Position numbers and translations under genes: made by a program
Shown here: in pieces, positions 35,608 to 43,976 of the stretch
Layout: every line of letters starts with the position of its first letter
Position numbering within the stretch: position 1 is the stretch's first letter
Assembly (NCBI RefSeq): GCF_022026155.1
Contig: NZ_CP085041.1
Location: 1,272,306 to 1,336,305, forward strand
Source of the DNA: Dissulfurimicrobium hydrothermale
GTDB taxonomy: Bacteria; Desulfobacterota; Dissulfuribacteria; Dissulfuribacterales; Sh68
DNA length: 64,000 nt
Reading direction: 5' to 3'
The notes under the pieces: model-generated
The model's database searches: none
What the model was told of the DNA's origin: nothing
What the model saw: only the letters and a program-made list of their open reading frames with translations

Positions 35608-37396
35608 ATCTTATATCCATGCCCAGTATGCCAACGATTTCGTCTTCGTTGTTCAATATGGGCGCTGAGACGGTTATGCATAGGGCACCTGTGATCTTTG
35701 AGGTGTAAAAGTCAGAGATATAGACCTTACCGTTTTGCATGGGTTCTATGAACCATGGGCGGTCGGAGAAGTCCTCGTCAAGCCTAAAGGTTGCATATTT
35801 AGCCCTGTATTTTAAGTGGGTGATGTTACGCGTGATCTTCTTGCCATCGGCATTAACGACATAGAGAAATTGGATAAACGGATAATCGTCTATGACCTGT
35901 TTCAGAGTTGGTTCTATCCGTGCAGGATCCATTGACCTGATCTCCGGTCCTTCCACAAGTGAACCTATAAGGTGGAAGGCAAGGTCATGGGCCTCTGCCT
36001 TGAGTTCATCAAAGTCTGATTTAAAGAGTTCCGGGATATATTTCCTTGCCAAGACCTCCATTTCCTCGTCAGACATCGATGTAACCCTGCCCTGTTCATA
36101 TTGTTGCATGATCTTTTTATATATTTTAACGACGCCAGGGTGTTTTTTGTCCACCATCTTTTCATCAGTGACCCCTAGCCTTGTATTGACCCAATGGGCT
36201 ATGCCGGCCGTGCCGGCCTTGTCGGAAATGTTAACGGAGACCGGGCGACCCAATATCTTGGCTGTGTCGAAGATGTTGTATATTTCTTCGTTTTTCAAAA
36301 GGCCGTCGGCATGGATGCCTGCACTGGTCGTATTGAAATCTGCCCCGACAAGGGGATAGTTTTTAGGTATATGTACGCCCAATTCCTTTTCAAAGTAACT
36401 TGCCATTTCCGTTATAGCCAGGGTGTCTATTCCGTCATCTGTGGCCCTCAGGGCCATTCTTTCTATCAGAAGCGCTTCGATAGGCGTATTGCCGGTTCTT
36501 TCTCCGAAACCGAGGAGCGTCCCGTTCACTGCCTCGCAGCCATAGAGCCATGCCGTCACCGCATTTACAAATCCCTTATGGAAGTCGTTATGGCCGTGCC
36601 ACTCAAGGAGTGCACCTGGGACCCCTGCATCGTCGATCATAGCCCTCGCAAGGCCAGCGACGCTTCTCGGTAAGGCGGCCCCTGGGTATGGCACACCCAG
36701 ACCAAGGGTATCGCAGAGCCTTATCTTTATATCTATCCCGCTTTCCTCCCTTAGTTTCATAAGCTCGATGGCGAATGGGACGCAAAAGCCATAGATGTCG
36801 GCCCTGGTTACGTCTTCAAAATGGCATCTCGGCCTTATCCCCAACTCCAAGGCAGCTTTTACTATGGCAAGATATGAATCCAGCGCCTCCCTCCGGGTCT
36901 TGTTGAGTTTTAGGAATATATGATAGTCGGAGGCGGATGTGAGTATCCCAGCCTCCCTCAGACCCATATCTTTTACGAGTTTGAGGTCTTCTTTTTTCGC
37001 CCTTATCCAGCCGGTTATCTCAGGGAACTCATAGCCCTTTTCAAGACATTTTGCGACCGCCTCCTTGTCTTTGTTTGTATAGAGGAAGAACTCGGATTGC
37101 CTGATTATGCCGCGCGGTCCGCTGAGCCTCTTTAAAAAGTCGAATATCCTGCAGATTTGCTCCACTGTGTAGGGAGGGCGGGCCTGTTGCCCGTCCCTGA
37201 ATGTCGTATCGGTGATGAGCATCTCTTTAGAAGGGGATGGAATGAGATATTTGTGTTCGAAATCAATGCGGCAGACCTCACTGTAAGGGAATATCTCACG
37301 CATGAGATTGGGTTCAGACACATCCTGGAGCCTATGGCGCCAGTGTTTGCTGTGCACATGATCCAGCAGTCCGCGATCAGGATTCCATTTTGCCAT
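35567..37396 (-). CDS. HMGL-type (Re-citrate/homocitrate synthase-like) enzyme fused to a C-terminal Cache domain
   Basis: A 609-residue protein. Residues about 55-350 form an HMGL-like TIM barrel: LITDTTFRDGQQ (62-71, catalytic Arg-Asp), RCHFEDVTRAD, LCDTLGLGVPYPG, and the metal HxH in WHGHNDFHKG near 264. Homocitrate and (Re)-citrate synthases share this pattern. Residues about 470-609 look like a Cache sensor domain (FLYVVNADGKKIT..RPWF..GKVYISDFYTS..CITVSAPI..DEIVGILGMDI), which is normally extracellular but here lacks membrane helices. Citrate formation from acetyl-CoA and oxaloacetate is the leading guess. The ATG follows AAAGGAGGTG inside the aspS end. Confidence 0.8.
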   Translation of the reverse strand: MAKWNPDRGLLDHVHSKHWRHRLQDVSEPNLMREIFPYSEVCRIDFEHKYLIPSPSKEMLITDTTFRDGQQARPPYTVEQICRIFDFLKRLSGPRGIIRQSEFFLYTNKDKEAVAKCLEKGYEFPEITGWIRAKKEDLKLVKDMGLREAGILTSASDYHIFLKLNKTRREALDSYLAIVKAALELGIRPRCHFEDVTRADIYGFCVPFAIELMKLREESGIDIKIRLCDTLGLGVPYPGAALPRSVAGLARAMIDDAGVPGALLEWHGHNDFHKGFVNAVTAWLYGCEAVNGTLLGFGERTGNTPIEALLIERMALRATDDGIDTLAITEMASYFEKELGVHIPKNYPLVGADFNTTSAGIHADGLLKNEEIYNIFDTAKILGRPVSVNISDKAGTAGIAHWVNTRLGVTDEKMVDKKHPGVVKIYKKIMQQYEQGRVTSMSDEEMEVLARKYIPELFKSDFDELKAEAHDLAFHLIGSLVEGPEIRSMDPARIEPTLKQVIDDYPFIQFLYVVNADGKKITRNITHLKYRAKYATFRLDEDFSDRPWFIEPMQNGKVYISDFYTSKITGALCITVSAPILNNEDEIVGILGMDIRFEDLAKMEQDEED

Positions 37397-37397
37397 A

Positions 37398-39200
37398 CTA
37401 CACCTCCTTTTTGTCTGGATTCCAACCCGGCCTGAGATAAAGCTCGGCAAGCTGAGTCATGCTCACCTCTGCAGGTGCATGGGTGAGTAGGCACTGGGCC
37501 TTTTGGGTTTTAGGAAAGGCTATTACATCCCTTATGGTCTCCAAGTTTTTCATGAGCATCACAAGACGGTCAAGGCCAAAGGCTATACCGCCGTGGGGCG
37601 GCGCACCGAATTCAAGGGCCTCAAGGAGAAATCCGAACTTGTCCTTCGCCTCCTCTTCAGGTATCGAAAGTGCCTCGAATATCTTTTTCTGAAGCGGGTA
37701 TTGATGGATGCGGATACTCCCACCCCCTATCTCAATACCGTTGAGTACCAGGTCATAGGCCCTTGACCTTACAGACGCCGGGTCCTTTTCAAGGATATCT
37801 ATATCTTCGTTTTTCGGTGCGGTGAATGGATGATGGACTGCGACGAAACGTTTTTCTCCCTGATCATATTCAAACAACGGGAAGTCGGTCACCCAGACAA
37901 AATCAAAAACCTCTTTTGGGATGATCCCCCTCCGCCTTGCGATCTCAAGCCTGAGTTCGCCAAGGACTTTATATACGACAGGCTTCTGATCGGCCCCGAA
38001 AAACAAGATGTCTCCGGTTGCAGCGTCGAGCCGCGACTCTATCGCACGTTTTTCGTCTTCGGTGAAAAATTTTGCAATCGGGGATTGCCATGAACCATCT
38101 TCTTTTATCTTTACCCACGCAAGTCCTTTCGCGCCGAATCCCTTTGCGAATTCTGTAAGGTCATCCAGATCTTTTCTTGAGATATCCGTCATTCCTTTCC
38201 CGTTTACGGCCTTGACCACCCCGCCTGATGCTGTTGCGTTTGCAAATACGGAAAATCCGCACCCTGCTGCTATATCGCTTATATCCCTCAGCTCAAGACC
38301 GAAGCGGACGTCAGGGCGATCGGTTCCGAAGCGCTCCATGGCCTCGTTGTATGTGAGCCTTGGAAAAGGCGTCGTCAACCTTTTCCCTGTGGTTTCTCTG
38401 AATATGTGAGAGATCAGGCCTTCTATGAGGACGATGATGTCTTCCTCATCTACAAAGGAAAGTTCTATATCGAGTTGAGAGAATTCGGGCTGACGATCGG
38501 CCCTTAGATCTTCATCCCTGAAACAACGTACTATCTGGTAGTATCTCTCCAAACCGGCTACCATGAGCATCTGTTTGTAAAGTTGCGGCGATTGCGGAAG
38601 GGCATAGAAGCAACCCGGGTTCAGTCTGCTCGGGACAAGATAATCTCGGGCGCCCTCAGGTGTGCTCCTGGTCAGGACGGGCGTTTCAACCTCGATAAAG
38701 TTATGGTCGTTTAGATATGAACGCGCGGCCTGGCATACCTTGTGGCGGAAGATGATGTTTTCCATCATCTTGGGCCTCCTGAGGTCTAGATAGCGGTATC
38801 TGAGCCTCAAGGTCTCTGATGGCTCTGCCTCATCGTCATCCAGTGGAAACGGTGGGGTATTGGATGTGTTCAATATCCTCAATTCGTTGCAGGCTACTTC
38901 TATCATGCCGGTCTTTATCTTAGGGTTTTCCATCCCCTCAGGGCGCCTTCTGACCTTGCCCCTCACTGCTATTACATATTCGCTCCTGAGCCTGTGGGCC
39001 TTTTTATGGGTCTTGGCGTCCACCTCGGGTGCAAAGACCACTTGGGTGATGCCTGTCTTATCTCTTAGGTCGATAAATATGAGCCCTCCGTGGTCCCTCC
39101 GCCTCAGGACCCAGCCCATTAGCGTCACCTCCTGATTAAAGGCAGCCTCCGTGAGGCTCGAACAGTCGTGGGTGCGTTTAAGCCCGTTTATAGAATCCAT
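37398..39200 (-). CDS. aspS: Aspartyl-tRNA synthetase
   Basis: A 600-residue bacterial-type class II synthetase. The anticodon-binding OB-fold is at residues 1-120 (GWVLRRRDHGGLIFIDLRDKTG). Motif 2 is in RCFRDEDLRADRQPEFSQLDIE, a GAD insertion domain follows, and motif 3 is GIAFGLDRLVML. Whether it also charges tRNA-Asn cannot be read with certainty. The ATG is preceded by AAGGAGG; an adjacent TTG is possible. One base separates its stop from the next start. Confidence 0.96.
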   Translation of the reverse strand: MDSINGLKRTHDCSSLTEAAFNQEVTLMGWVLRRRDHGGLIFIDLRDKTGITQVVFAPEVDAKTHKKAHRLRSEYVIAVRGKVRRRPEGMENPKIKTGMIEVACNELRILNTSNTPPFPLDDDEAEPSETLRLRYRYLDLRRPKMMENIIFRHKVCQAARSYLNDHNFIEVETPVLTRSTPEGARDYLVPSRLNPGCFYALPQSPQLYKQMLMVAGLERYYQIVRCFRDEDLRADRQPEFSQLDIELSFVDEEDIIVLIEGLISHIFRETTGKRLTTPFPRLTYNEAMERFGTDRPDVRFGLELRDISDIAAGCGFSVFANATASGGVVKAVNGKGMTDISRKDLDDLTEFAKGFGAKGLAWVKIKEDGSWQSPIAKFFTEDEKRAIESRLDAATGDILFFGADQKPVVYKVLGELRLEIARRRGIIPKEVFDFVWVTDFPLFEYDQGEKRFVAVHHPFTAPKNEDIDILEKDPASVRSRAYDLVLNGIEIGGGSIRIHQYPLQKKIFEALSIPEEEAKDKFGFLLEALEFGAPPHGGIAFGLDRLVMLMKNLETIRDVIAFPKTQKAQCLLTHAPAEVSMTQLAELYLRPGWNPDKKEV

Positions 39201-39245
39201 CAAATCCTTGCGCCTCCTTGCGTTGCAGAGTCGTCAGTCGGCCGT

Positions 39246-40580
39246 TTATTTATTAATTTCATTCGTATCTCTTTTGTTGCTGGCGTGAAAGCCGTTTCTG
39301 CGCGGTGTTATGATTTTTGCCTTTTTTATCTTTAGTGTAATTTCATCAACTATGTTATTATCTATTTGTATTTCCTGCTGTTCATGGGAGACAAGATTTC
39401 TCAAGATCAATTTCCCTGAATCTATCTCGTTTTCCCCAATTATAAGAACGAACCTGGCGCCTAATCTATCGGCGTCTTTGAGTTGAGACTTCAGCCCTCT
39501 GTCTTCCTCGTAAACGGTTTGTACCTCAAATCCCATCCTTCTTAAGGAATTTATCCATGGAAGGGCCGTTCGTCTCGCCTCTTTTCCAAGGGCAGCTATG
39601 AAAAGATCGATATTTTCCGGTGCGGCCTTCCTACCGGACACCATCAATGCTAGACGTTCTAACCCTATTGCCATCCCTACGCCCGGCAAATCAGGCCCCC
39701 CAATGGTCTTTAAAAGTCCATCATATCTCCCGCCGGCTGCAACGGCGCCCTGGGCCCCAAGGGCAGACGAGACTATTTCGAATGTGGTCCTTACATAGTA
39801 ATCAAGCCCCCTTACTAGATAGGGATTGACCGTAAACGGGACATCAGACAGGAGCAGGTAGTCCGACACCGCCTCCATGTGTCGTGTACATGCTTCACAT
39901 AGATGATCTCTTATGAGCGGCGCAGGCTTTAATGCAACCCTGCATCCCTCTTGTTTGCAATCGAAGACCCGCAATGGGTTGGTCTTGCTCCTCCTTTGGC
40001 AGTCGGGACATAGATCTTTTTGTACTTCGTCAAGAAAATCGTCGAGTGTCTTTCTGTAGGTAGTTCTACAGATACGACAGCCAAGGGAATTGATCTCGAC
40101 CCTTACGTCATCAACTCCGAGTTGTTTTATGACCTCCCAAGGTGCGGCAATCACCTCGGCGTCTGAAAGCGGCGCATCAGTTCCGATTATTTCTGCATCT
40201 ATCTGATGGAATTGTCTGAGTCTGCCCTTCTGAGGCCGCTCATGCCTGAACATCGGGCCGATGGTGAAGAGTTTCAAGACCTTTGAAGCGGTATAGAGTT
40301 TGTGTTCTATTACTGCCCTGATAATACCTGCGGTGGCTTCTGGTCTAAGGCTTATGGAATCGCCATTTCTGTCGGAGAAGGTGTACATCTCCTTTTCGAC
40401 TATATCGGTATGTTCTCCTATGCCGCGGGTGAAGACATCGGTCCTTTCAAGTATGGGTACGCGTATCTCTCTAAGGCCGAAAGAGGCCAATACCTTCCTA
40501 GCAGTCGTCTCTATCCCGCTCCATATGCCGCTTTCGTCCGGCAATATGTCTTTAAAGCCGCGTATTGCGTTTATTGACAT
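39246..40580 (-). CDS. hisS: Histidyl-tRNA synthetase
   Basis: A 444-residue class II synthetase. It starts AIRGFKDILPDES, motif 2 is GPMFRHERPQKGRLRQFHQIDAE, and the histidine-binding signature is VRGLDYYVRTTFE. The C-terminal anticodon domain is complete, with about 40 extra basic residues at the end. It heads the hisS-aspS operon; a GC-rich hairpin lies just upstream. Confidence 0.96.
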   Translation of the reverse strand: MSINAIRGFKDILPDESGIWSGIETTARKVLASFGLREIRVPILERTDVFTRGIGEHTDIVEKEMYTFSDRNGDSISLRPEATAGIIRAVIEHKLYTASKVLKLFTIGPMFRHERPQKGRLRQFHQIDAEIIGTDAPLSDAEVIAAPWEVIKQLGVDDVRVEINSLGCRICRTTYRKTLDDFLDEVQKDLCPDCQRRSKTNPLRVFDCKQEGCRVALKPAPLIRDHLCEACTRHMEAVSDYLLLSDVPFTVNPYLVRGLDYYVRTTFEIVSSALGAQGAVAAGGRYDGLLKTIGGPDLPGVGMAIGLERLALMVSGRKAAPENIDLFIAALGKEARRTALPWINSLRRMGFEVQTVYEEDRGLKSQLKDADRLGARFVLIIGENEIDSGKLILRNLVSHEQQEIQIDNNIVDEITLKIKKAKIITPRRNGFHASNKRDTNEINK

Positions 40581-40623
40581 CTATTGATCCTTAATCTCAG
40601 TGTCGCATTTTAAAATAACGAGA

Positions 40624-40649
40624 AAAAGGCCGGGATGCACCGGCCTTTT
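40624..40649 (-). terminator. Rho-independent terminator, probably of the lipoprotein gene
   Basis: Perfect 10-base arms AAAAGGCCGG/CCGGCCTTTT with a 6-base loop. Read on the minus strand it is followed by TTTTTCTC, so it terminates transcription from the lipoprotein gene before hisS. It could also work in the other direction. Confidence 0.7.
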
Positions 40650-40735
40650 GCACTGGTTATTCTGCGCTGATTTGTTGACTGCTGCTTCCGCCTGCGCTTA
40701 GGACGAAGACGTCACCTTTCTAGTAGAGAAATACA

Positions 40736-40772
40736 CATCTGCCTACTTATCATGTTTACAAGCAGGCAGATG
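40736..40772. repeat. 9-bp inverted repeat
   Basis: CATCTGCCT (40736-40744) pairs with AGGCAGATG (40764-40772) across a 19-base loop, in the 3' region of the lipoprotein gene. It has no T-run and may be a remnant repeat. Confidence 0.35.
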
Positions 40773-40793
40773 GCGGCAGGTAGATCAGCTGTG

Positions 40794-41258
40794 CTAATCG
40801 CAGTTCATGGTTTCGTCTACAAGGTGGCCGTTTTCATAGGTTTTGACGGACACACATCGCTTTGTACCATTGTATCTGTTTGTAGGGGTGGCCTCCACCT
40901 TTTGCCAGCCCCCTTCGGAGGTCCGGCGTTCATAAACTACAGGTCTACCCTGATCCCTGGCCTCCATGGCCGCCCTCTTCGAGATCTCGGCCATAGTCCC
41001 GCCGGCAACCGCACCGAGGGCACCTCCTATGACAGCGCCGCGCCACGGATTGCTTCTGTCAAGAAGTGCGCCGGCGGCAGCCCCTATAGCGCCCCCTACG
41101 CCTGCGCCCTCATAGTTTGACTGCGTAGGAGCGCATCCTGCCATGATACTGCATGAAAAGATAAACGCGGTCAGGAAGGACAGGCCTTTGATCCAGCGGA
41201 ATCGATTGACCTTTATTGCCGTAATCAGCCGTTCCAATCTTTGTGTTCTTCCCATCAT
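40794..41258 (-). CDS. Glycine-zipper lipoprotein
   Basis: A 154-residue outer-membrane-type lipoprotein. The signal ends in the lipobox MAGC (C about 44) after an unusually long basic leader. A glycine-zipper segment follows (GAGVGGAIGAAAGALLD..GAVIGGALGAVAGG), of the kind found in OmpA-related or YMGG-like proteins. The C-terminal part has a CVSVKTYENGHLVDE-like beta pattern. The ATG at 41258 sits 6 bases after AGGAG; an ATG at 41264 is too close to that site. Function unknown. Confidence 0.78.
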   Translation of the reverse strand: MMGRTQRLERLITAIKVNRFRWIKGLSFLTAFIFSCSIMAGCAPTQSNYEGAGVGGAIGAAAGALLDRSNPWRGAVIGGALGAVAGGTMAEISKRAAMEARDQGRPVVYERRTSEGGWQKVEATPTNRYNGTKRCVSVKTYENGHLVDETMNCD

Positions 41259-41505
41259 TGTCATCTCCTCTTGTTTTTTGTTGCCCTGTCCAGCGGCGGA
41301 CAGGTTGTCTTTAAATTTTTGCTGAATATGGTGCACCTGCCTTGTGTATAGGCAGGTCCTAACTTAGGATATAAAATTAAACGAATAGGGTTTAAATAGC
41401 AAGATGATGCCGCCCATATTGTTGTCGATCTGCCTCTAATCGACTGAAGCTGACCGGTATCGTTGGGATTATAAGCCATTAATATGACTTTGTTTGAGAC
41501 TGACT

Positions 41506-42138
41506 ATGATACATTACAGACGTAAATACTATGATATCTTTTCTCATTTTTATGACTGGGTTATCAGTCTGCATTCCAAGGACAAGACCCTTTCTCTGAG
41601 ACATTACCTTGCCAGGAGTACAAAGGTCAAGCCTGGGGATCGGGCGCTTGATCTGTGTACAGGGACGGGTGCGGTGGCATCGGTTATGTCGGAATATGTA
41701 CAGGATGGTTTGGTCGTAGGGGCGGATTTTTCTTTCGGGATGTTGAAAAAGGCCATGGAGAAGGCGGACCAAAAAGGTTTGAAAAATATATTTTTTGTCG
41801 TTGCCGATGCGGCTGATCTGCCTTTCAAGGCGAATATATTTGATGTCGTTACCTGTTCCCATGCAATTTATGAATTGACAGGACAGACCAGAGGTTCGGC
41901 GCTGAAAGAGATAAAACGTATTCTGGCGCCTATGGGTCGTTTCTGTATGATGGAGCATGAGGAACCAAAAAGGCCCATAACAAGATTTTTGTATCACATA
42001 AGGCTCCTTTCCATGGGGAAGGAGGGGCGTCGGATAGTTCAAAACGAGATACAGGAGCTGCAGGGTATATTCAGCAATGTCTCCAGGGAGATCACCGCAA
42101 ATGGAAAGACAAAGCTCATCTGTTGTGAAAGGGATTAA
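41506..42138 (+). CDS. SAM-dependent class I methyltransferase (UbiE-like)
   Basis: A 210-residue methyltransferase with motif I ALDLCTGTGAVA near residues 46-57, GADFSFGMLKKA, VVADAADLPF and FDVVTCSHAIYEL. The pattern is close to the UbiE/COQ5 group, but no quinone genes are near, so the substrate is unknown. The ATG at 41506 gives the family-like start MIHYRRKYYDIFSHFYDW; an upstream in-frame TTG is possible, and neither has a strong ribosome site. Confidence 0.82.
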   Translation: MIHYRRKYYDIFSHFYDWVISLHSKDKTLSLRHYLARSTKVKPGDRALDLCTGTGAVASVMSEYVQDGLVVGADFSFGMLKKAMEKADQKGLKNIFFVVADAADLPFKANIFDVVTCSHAIYELTGQTRGSALKEIKRILAPMGRFCMMEHEEPKRPITRFLYHIRLLSMGKEGRRIVQNEIQELQGIFSNVSREITANGKTKLICCERD

Positions 42139-42196
42139 GATTATCTGTTGCCCGGCCGGATCCCCGGCATACTTTTTGATTGAAATCGGGACGATT

Positions 42197-43528
42197 TCAT
42201 GATCCTGTGTCAAGGTGTTCCGTTGGGTGCGTAGGCGGCTTGGAATGTCCATAGACTGAGGCTGGATGGAGTGATGCCGAGACATAATAGCCGCTTAAGC
42301 ACCCAAGGGTAAGCGCCGGCACCAGCGTAAAACCAAATGTCATTTCGCTGACCATAATCACCGATGTGAGCGGGGCATGTGTGACCGCCGCGAGAAAGGC
42401 ACCCATGCCTACGATGGCGTAGGCATTTTCCGAGGCGCCTGACAGTATCATGTGTATACCAGACCCACCTAGACTGCCAAGCGCCGCGCCTACAAATAGT
42501 GTAGGCGTAAACACGCCGCCAACCGCCCCTGAACCGGTTGTTAATATTGTAGCAGCGGTCTTTAGGATAAGGATAAGCAGAACTATGTCCCAGGCATGGG
42601 GTCTATGCAGCAGCGAGTTGATTACAGAATAGCCGTTGCCCCAGACCTCAGGACGTATGGTCGAAAGGGTGCCTACCGCAAGCCCGGCTGTTGCCATTTT
42701 TATCCAGAGCGGCAGGGTTAGATGTCTGAAGGCGTTATGTGTAGTGTCCATAAGGCGGACAAAAACAGAACCGAGTACCCCGGCGCCGATTCCGAGCAGT
42801 GCGACGAGCATCAATTCTGGTGCCGTGGAGAGCTTACCAGGGGCGGCGGCATAGATCGGCCCGACATGGGTAATATGGCGCACCACTAGATCGGATACAG
42901 TGGATGCAAGGAGAAGCGGCCCGAGTCTGCTTATGGTGATGCCTCCGAGCACGATCTCCGCTACAAAAAGCGACCCGGCGATGGGTGTGTTGTAGGCGCC
43001 GGCTACACCGGCAGCCGCGCCGCATGCGATCAAAAAATGGCGTTCGCTAGGGGCGGAATGGAGCCAGTCAGAAATGGCGGATCCGGTAAGCGCTGCAAGC
43101 TGCACCATCGAACCCTCGCGTCCAATAGAGCCGCCCGAGACCACCGATGCAGCCGATGCGGCTGATTTCAGGAGCGAATCACGCGCCGGCAGGTCTCTTC
43201 CCGCGACTATCGCCTCCATATAGTCTGCGCCGTTTTTGCCTTTGCCCTGCCCTGCGAGATACTCCAGGATCAAGCCCGCCAGCAGTCCGCCTATGGCTGG
43301 CGAGACAGCGCGTAGTAGAGGCGGGAGCATGGCTGCATCCGCCACCAGCCCCAGCCGCGTTCCATAGATGCAGGTTTCGCTGAAGATCAGAAGCCAGCGG
43401 AATGACAGTACGGCAAATGCACCTAGTATGCCGACTGCAATCGCAAGGGCAAGCATCCGCAACAGATGTAGATCGGAGGAGGTGTTGTAGGCAGGCTGTG
43501 GAAGATCGGAAGGAATCAAGGCTTTCAA
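42197..43528 (-). CDS. CLC-family chloride channel/transporter without CBS domains
   Basis: A 443-residue polytopic CLC protein. The gating-glutamate motif is GGSIGREGS (E138), and a second pore segment is GGVFTPTLFVGAALG. The first selectivity loop is not a classical GSGIP. It exchanges or conducts chloride or another anion across the inner membrane. It is divergent from a second, larger CLC gene 450 bases away. Confidence 0.87.
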   Translation of the reverse strand: MKALIPSDLPQPAYNTSSDLHLLRMLALAIAVGILGAFAVLSFRWLLIFSETCIYGTRLGLVADAAMLPPLLRAVSPAIGGLLAGLILEYLAGQGKGKNGADYMEAIVAGRDLPARDSLLKSAASAASVVSGGSIGREGSMVQLAALTGSAISDWLHSAPSERHFLIACGAAAGVAGAYNTPIAGSLFVAEIVLGGITISRLGPLLLASTVSDLVVRHITHVGPIYAAAPGKLSTAPELMLVALLGIGAGVLGSVFVRLMDTTHNAFRHLTLPLWIKMATAGLAVGTLSTIRPEVWGNGYSVINSLLHRPHAWDIVLLILILKTAATILTTGSGAVGGVFTPTLFVGAALGSLGGSGIHMILSGASENAYAIVGMGAFLAAVTHAPLTSVIMVSEMTFGFTLVPALTLGCLSGYYVSASLHPASVYGHSKPPTHPTEHLDTGS

Positions 43529-43976
43529 CGTCTATTTGAGTTGAGAAGGCAAAATGCTGCTATTGCACAAGTCTGCGCCCATGATGTGACCCCCACTTCT
43601 ATCTCTGGCATGGCGGTATTTAGATCGGTTAGGTCACTAGCTGATTTCTCATCGTGTATAATAATCATATCAAGATGTCAAACATATATCAGAGGCGACA
43701 TAGACGGTCAAGCAAACCACCTCGGTTTGAAGAACGCGCCTCTTTCAATTGTGTGCCTATCCAAATTAGATCTGTAAAACCTTCTGTGGTGATCTCAACT
43801 GCTCATGGTCCAGATCTCCTGAGACTATGAAAAAGGACAAATTAATTACGCGGTATAATGGGTCGACAAATATGTTTCATGATACCCCAACATTGCTTTA
43901 ATCCTTGACAAAGTTATGTCTATCAATGACTATGATCTCCTTAGATCAAGGGATCGTGATCTGGCTGTGATCTAAA
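43529..43976. other. Divergent CLC-CLC intergenic region
   Basis: About 450 bases with no credible gene. TATAAT occurs at 43854-43859 and TTGACA at 43905-43910, but neither has a well-spaced partner. A nested hairpin lies at 43691-43743. The conserved core of the fluoride riboswitch was not found. Confidence 0.45.
43691..43743. ncRNA. Possible structured leader: nested hairpin
   Basis: Outer arms AGAGGCG/CGCCTCT enclose an inner hairpin CAAACC-ACCTC-GGTTTG. Both stems are perfect. The site lies about 230 bases before the larger CLC gene, so it could be a leader element or a small repeat. It matches no riboswitch that I recognise. Confidence 0.25.

Noticed and set aside
35567-37396. 2-isopropylmalate synthase
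   Set aside because: The C-terminal LeuA allosteric domain is absent; the barrel is closer to homocitrate/Re-citrate synthases and the tail is Cache-like.
41479-42285. A 268-codon minus-strand frame
   Set aside because: It is antisense to the methyltransferase, which has clear SAM motifs; the minus-strand protein has no recognisable pattern.
43529-43976. Fluoride riboswitch upstream of the CLC genes
   Set aside because: The conserved GGCGAUGG and CUGAUGACUCCUAC-like cores are not present.
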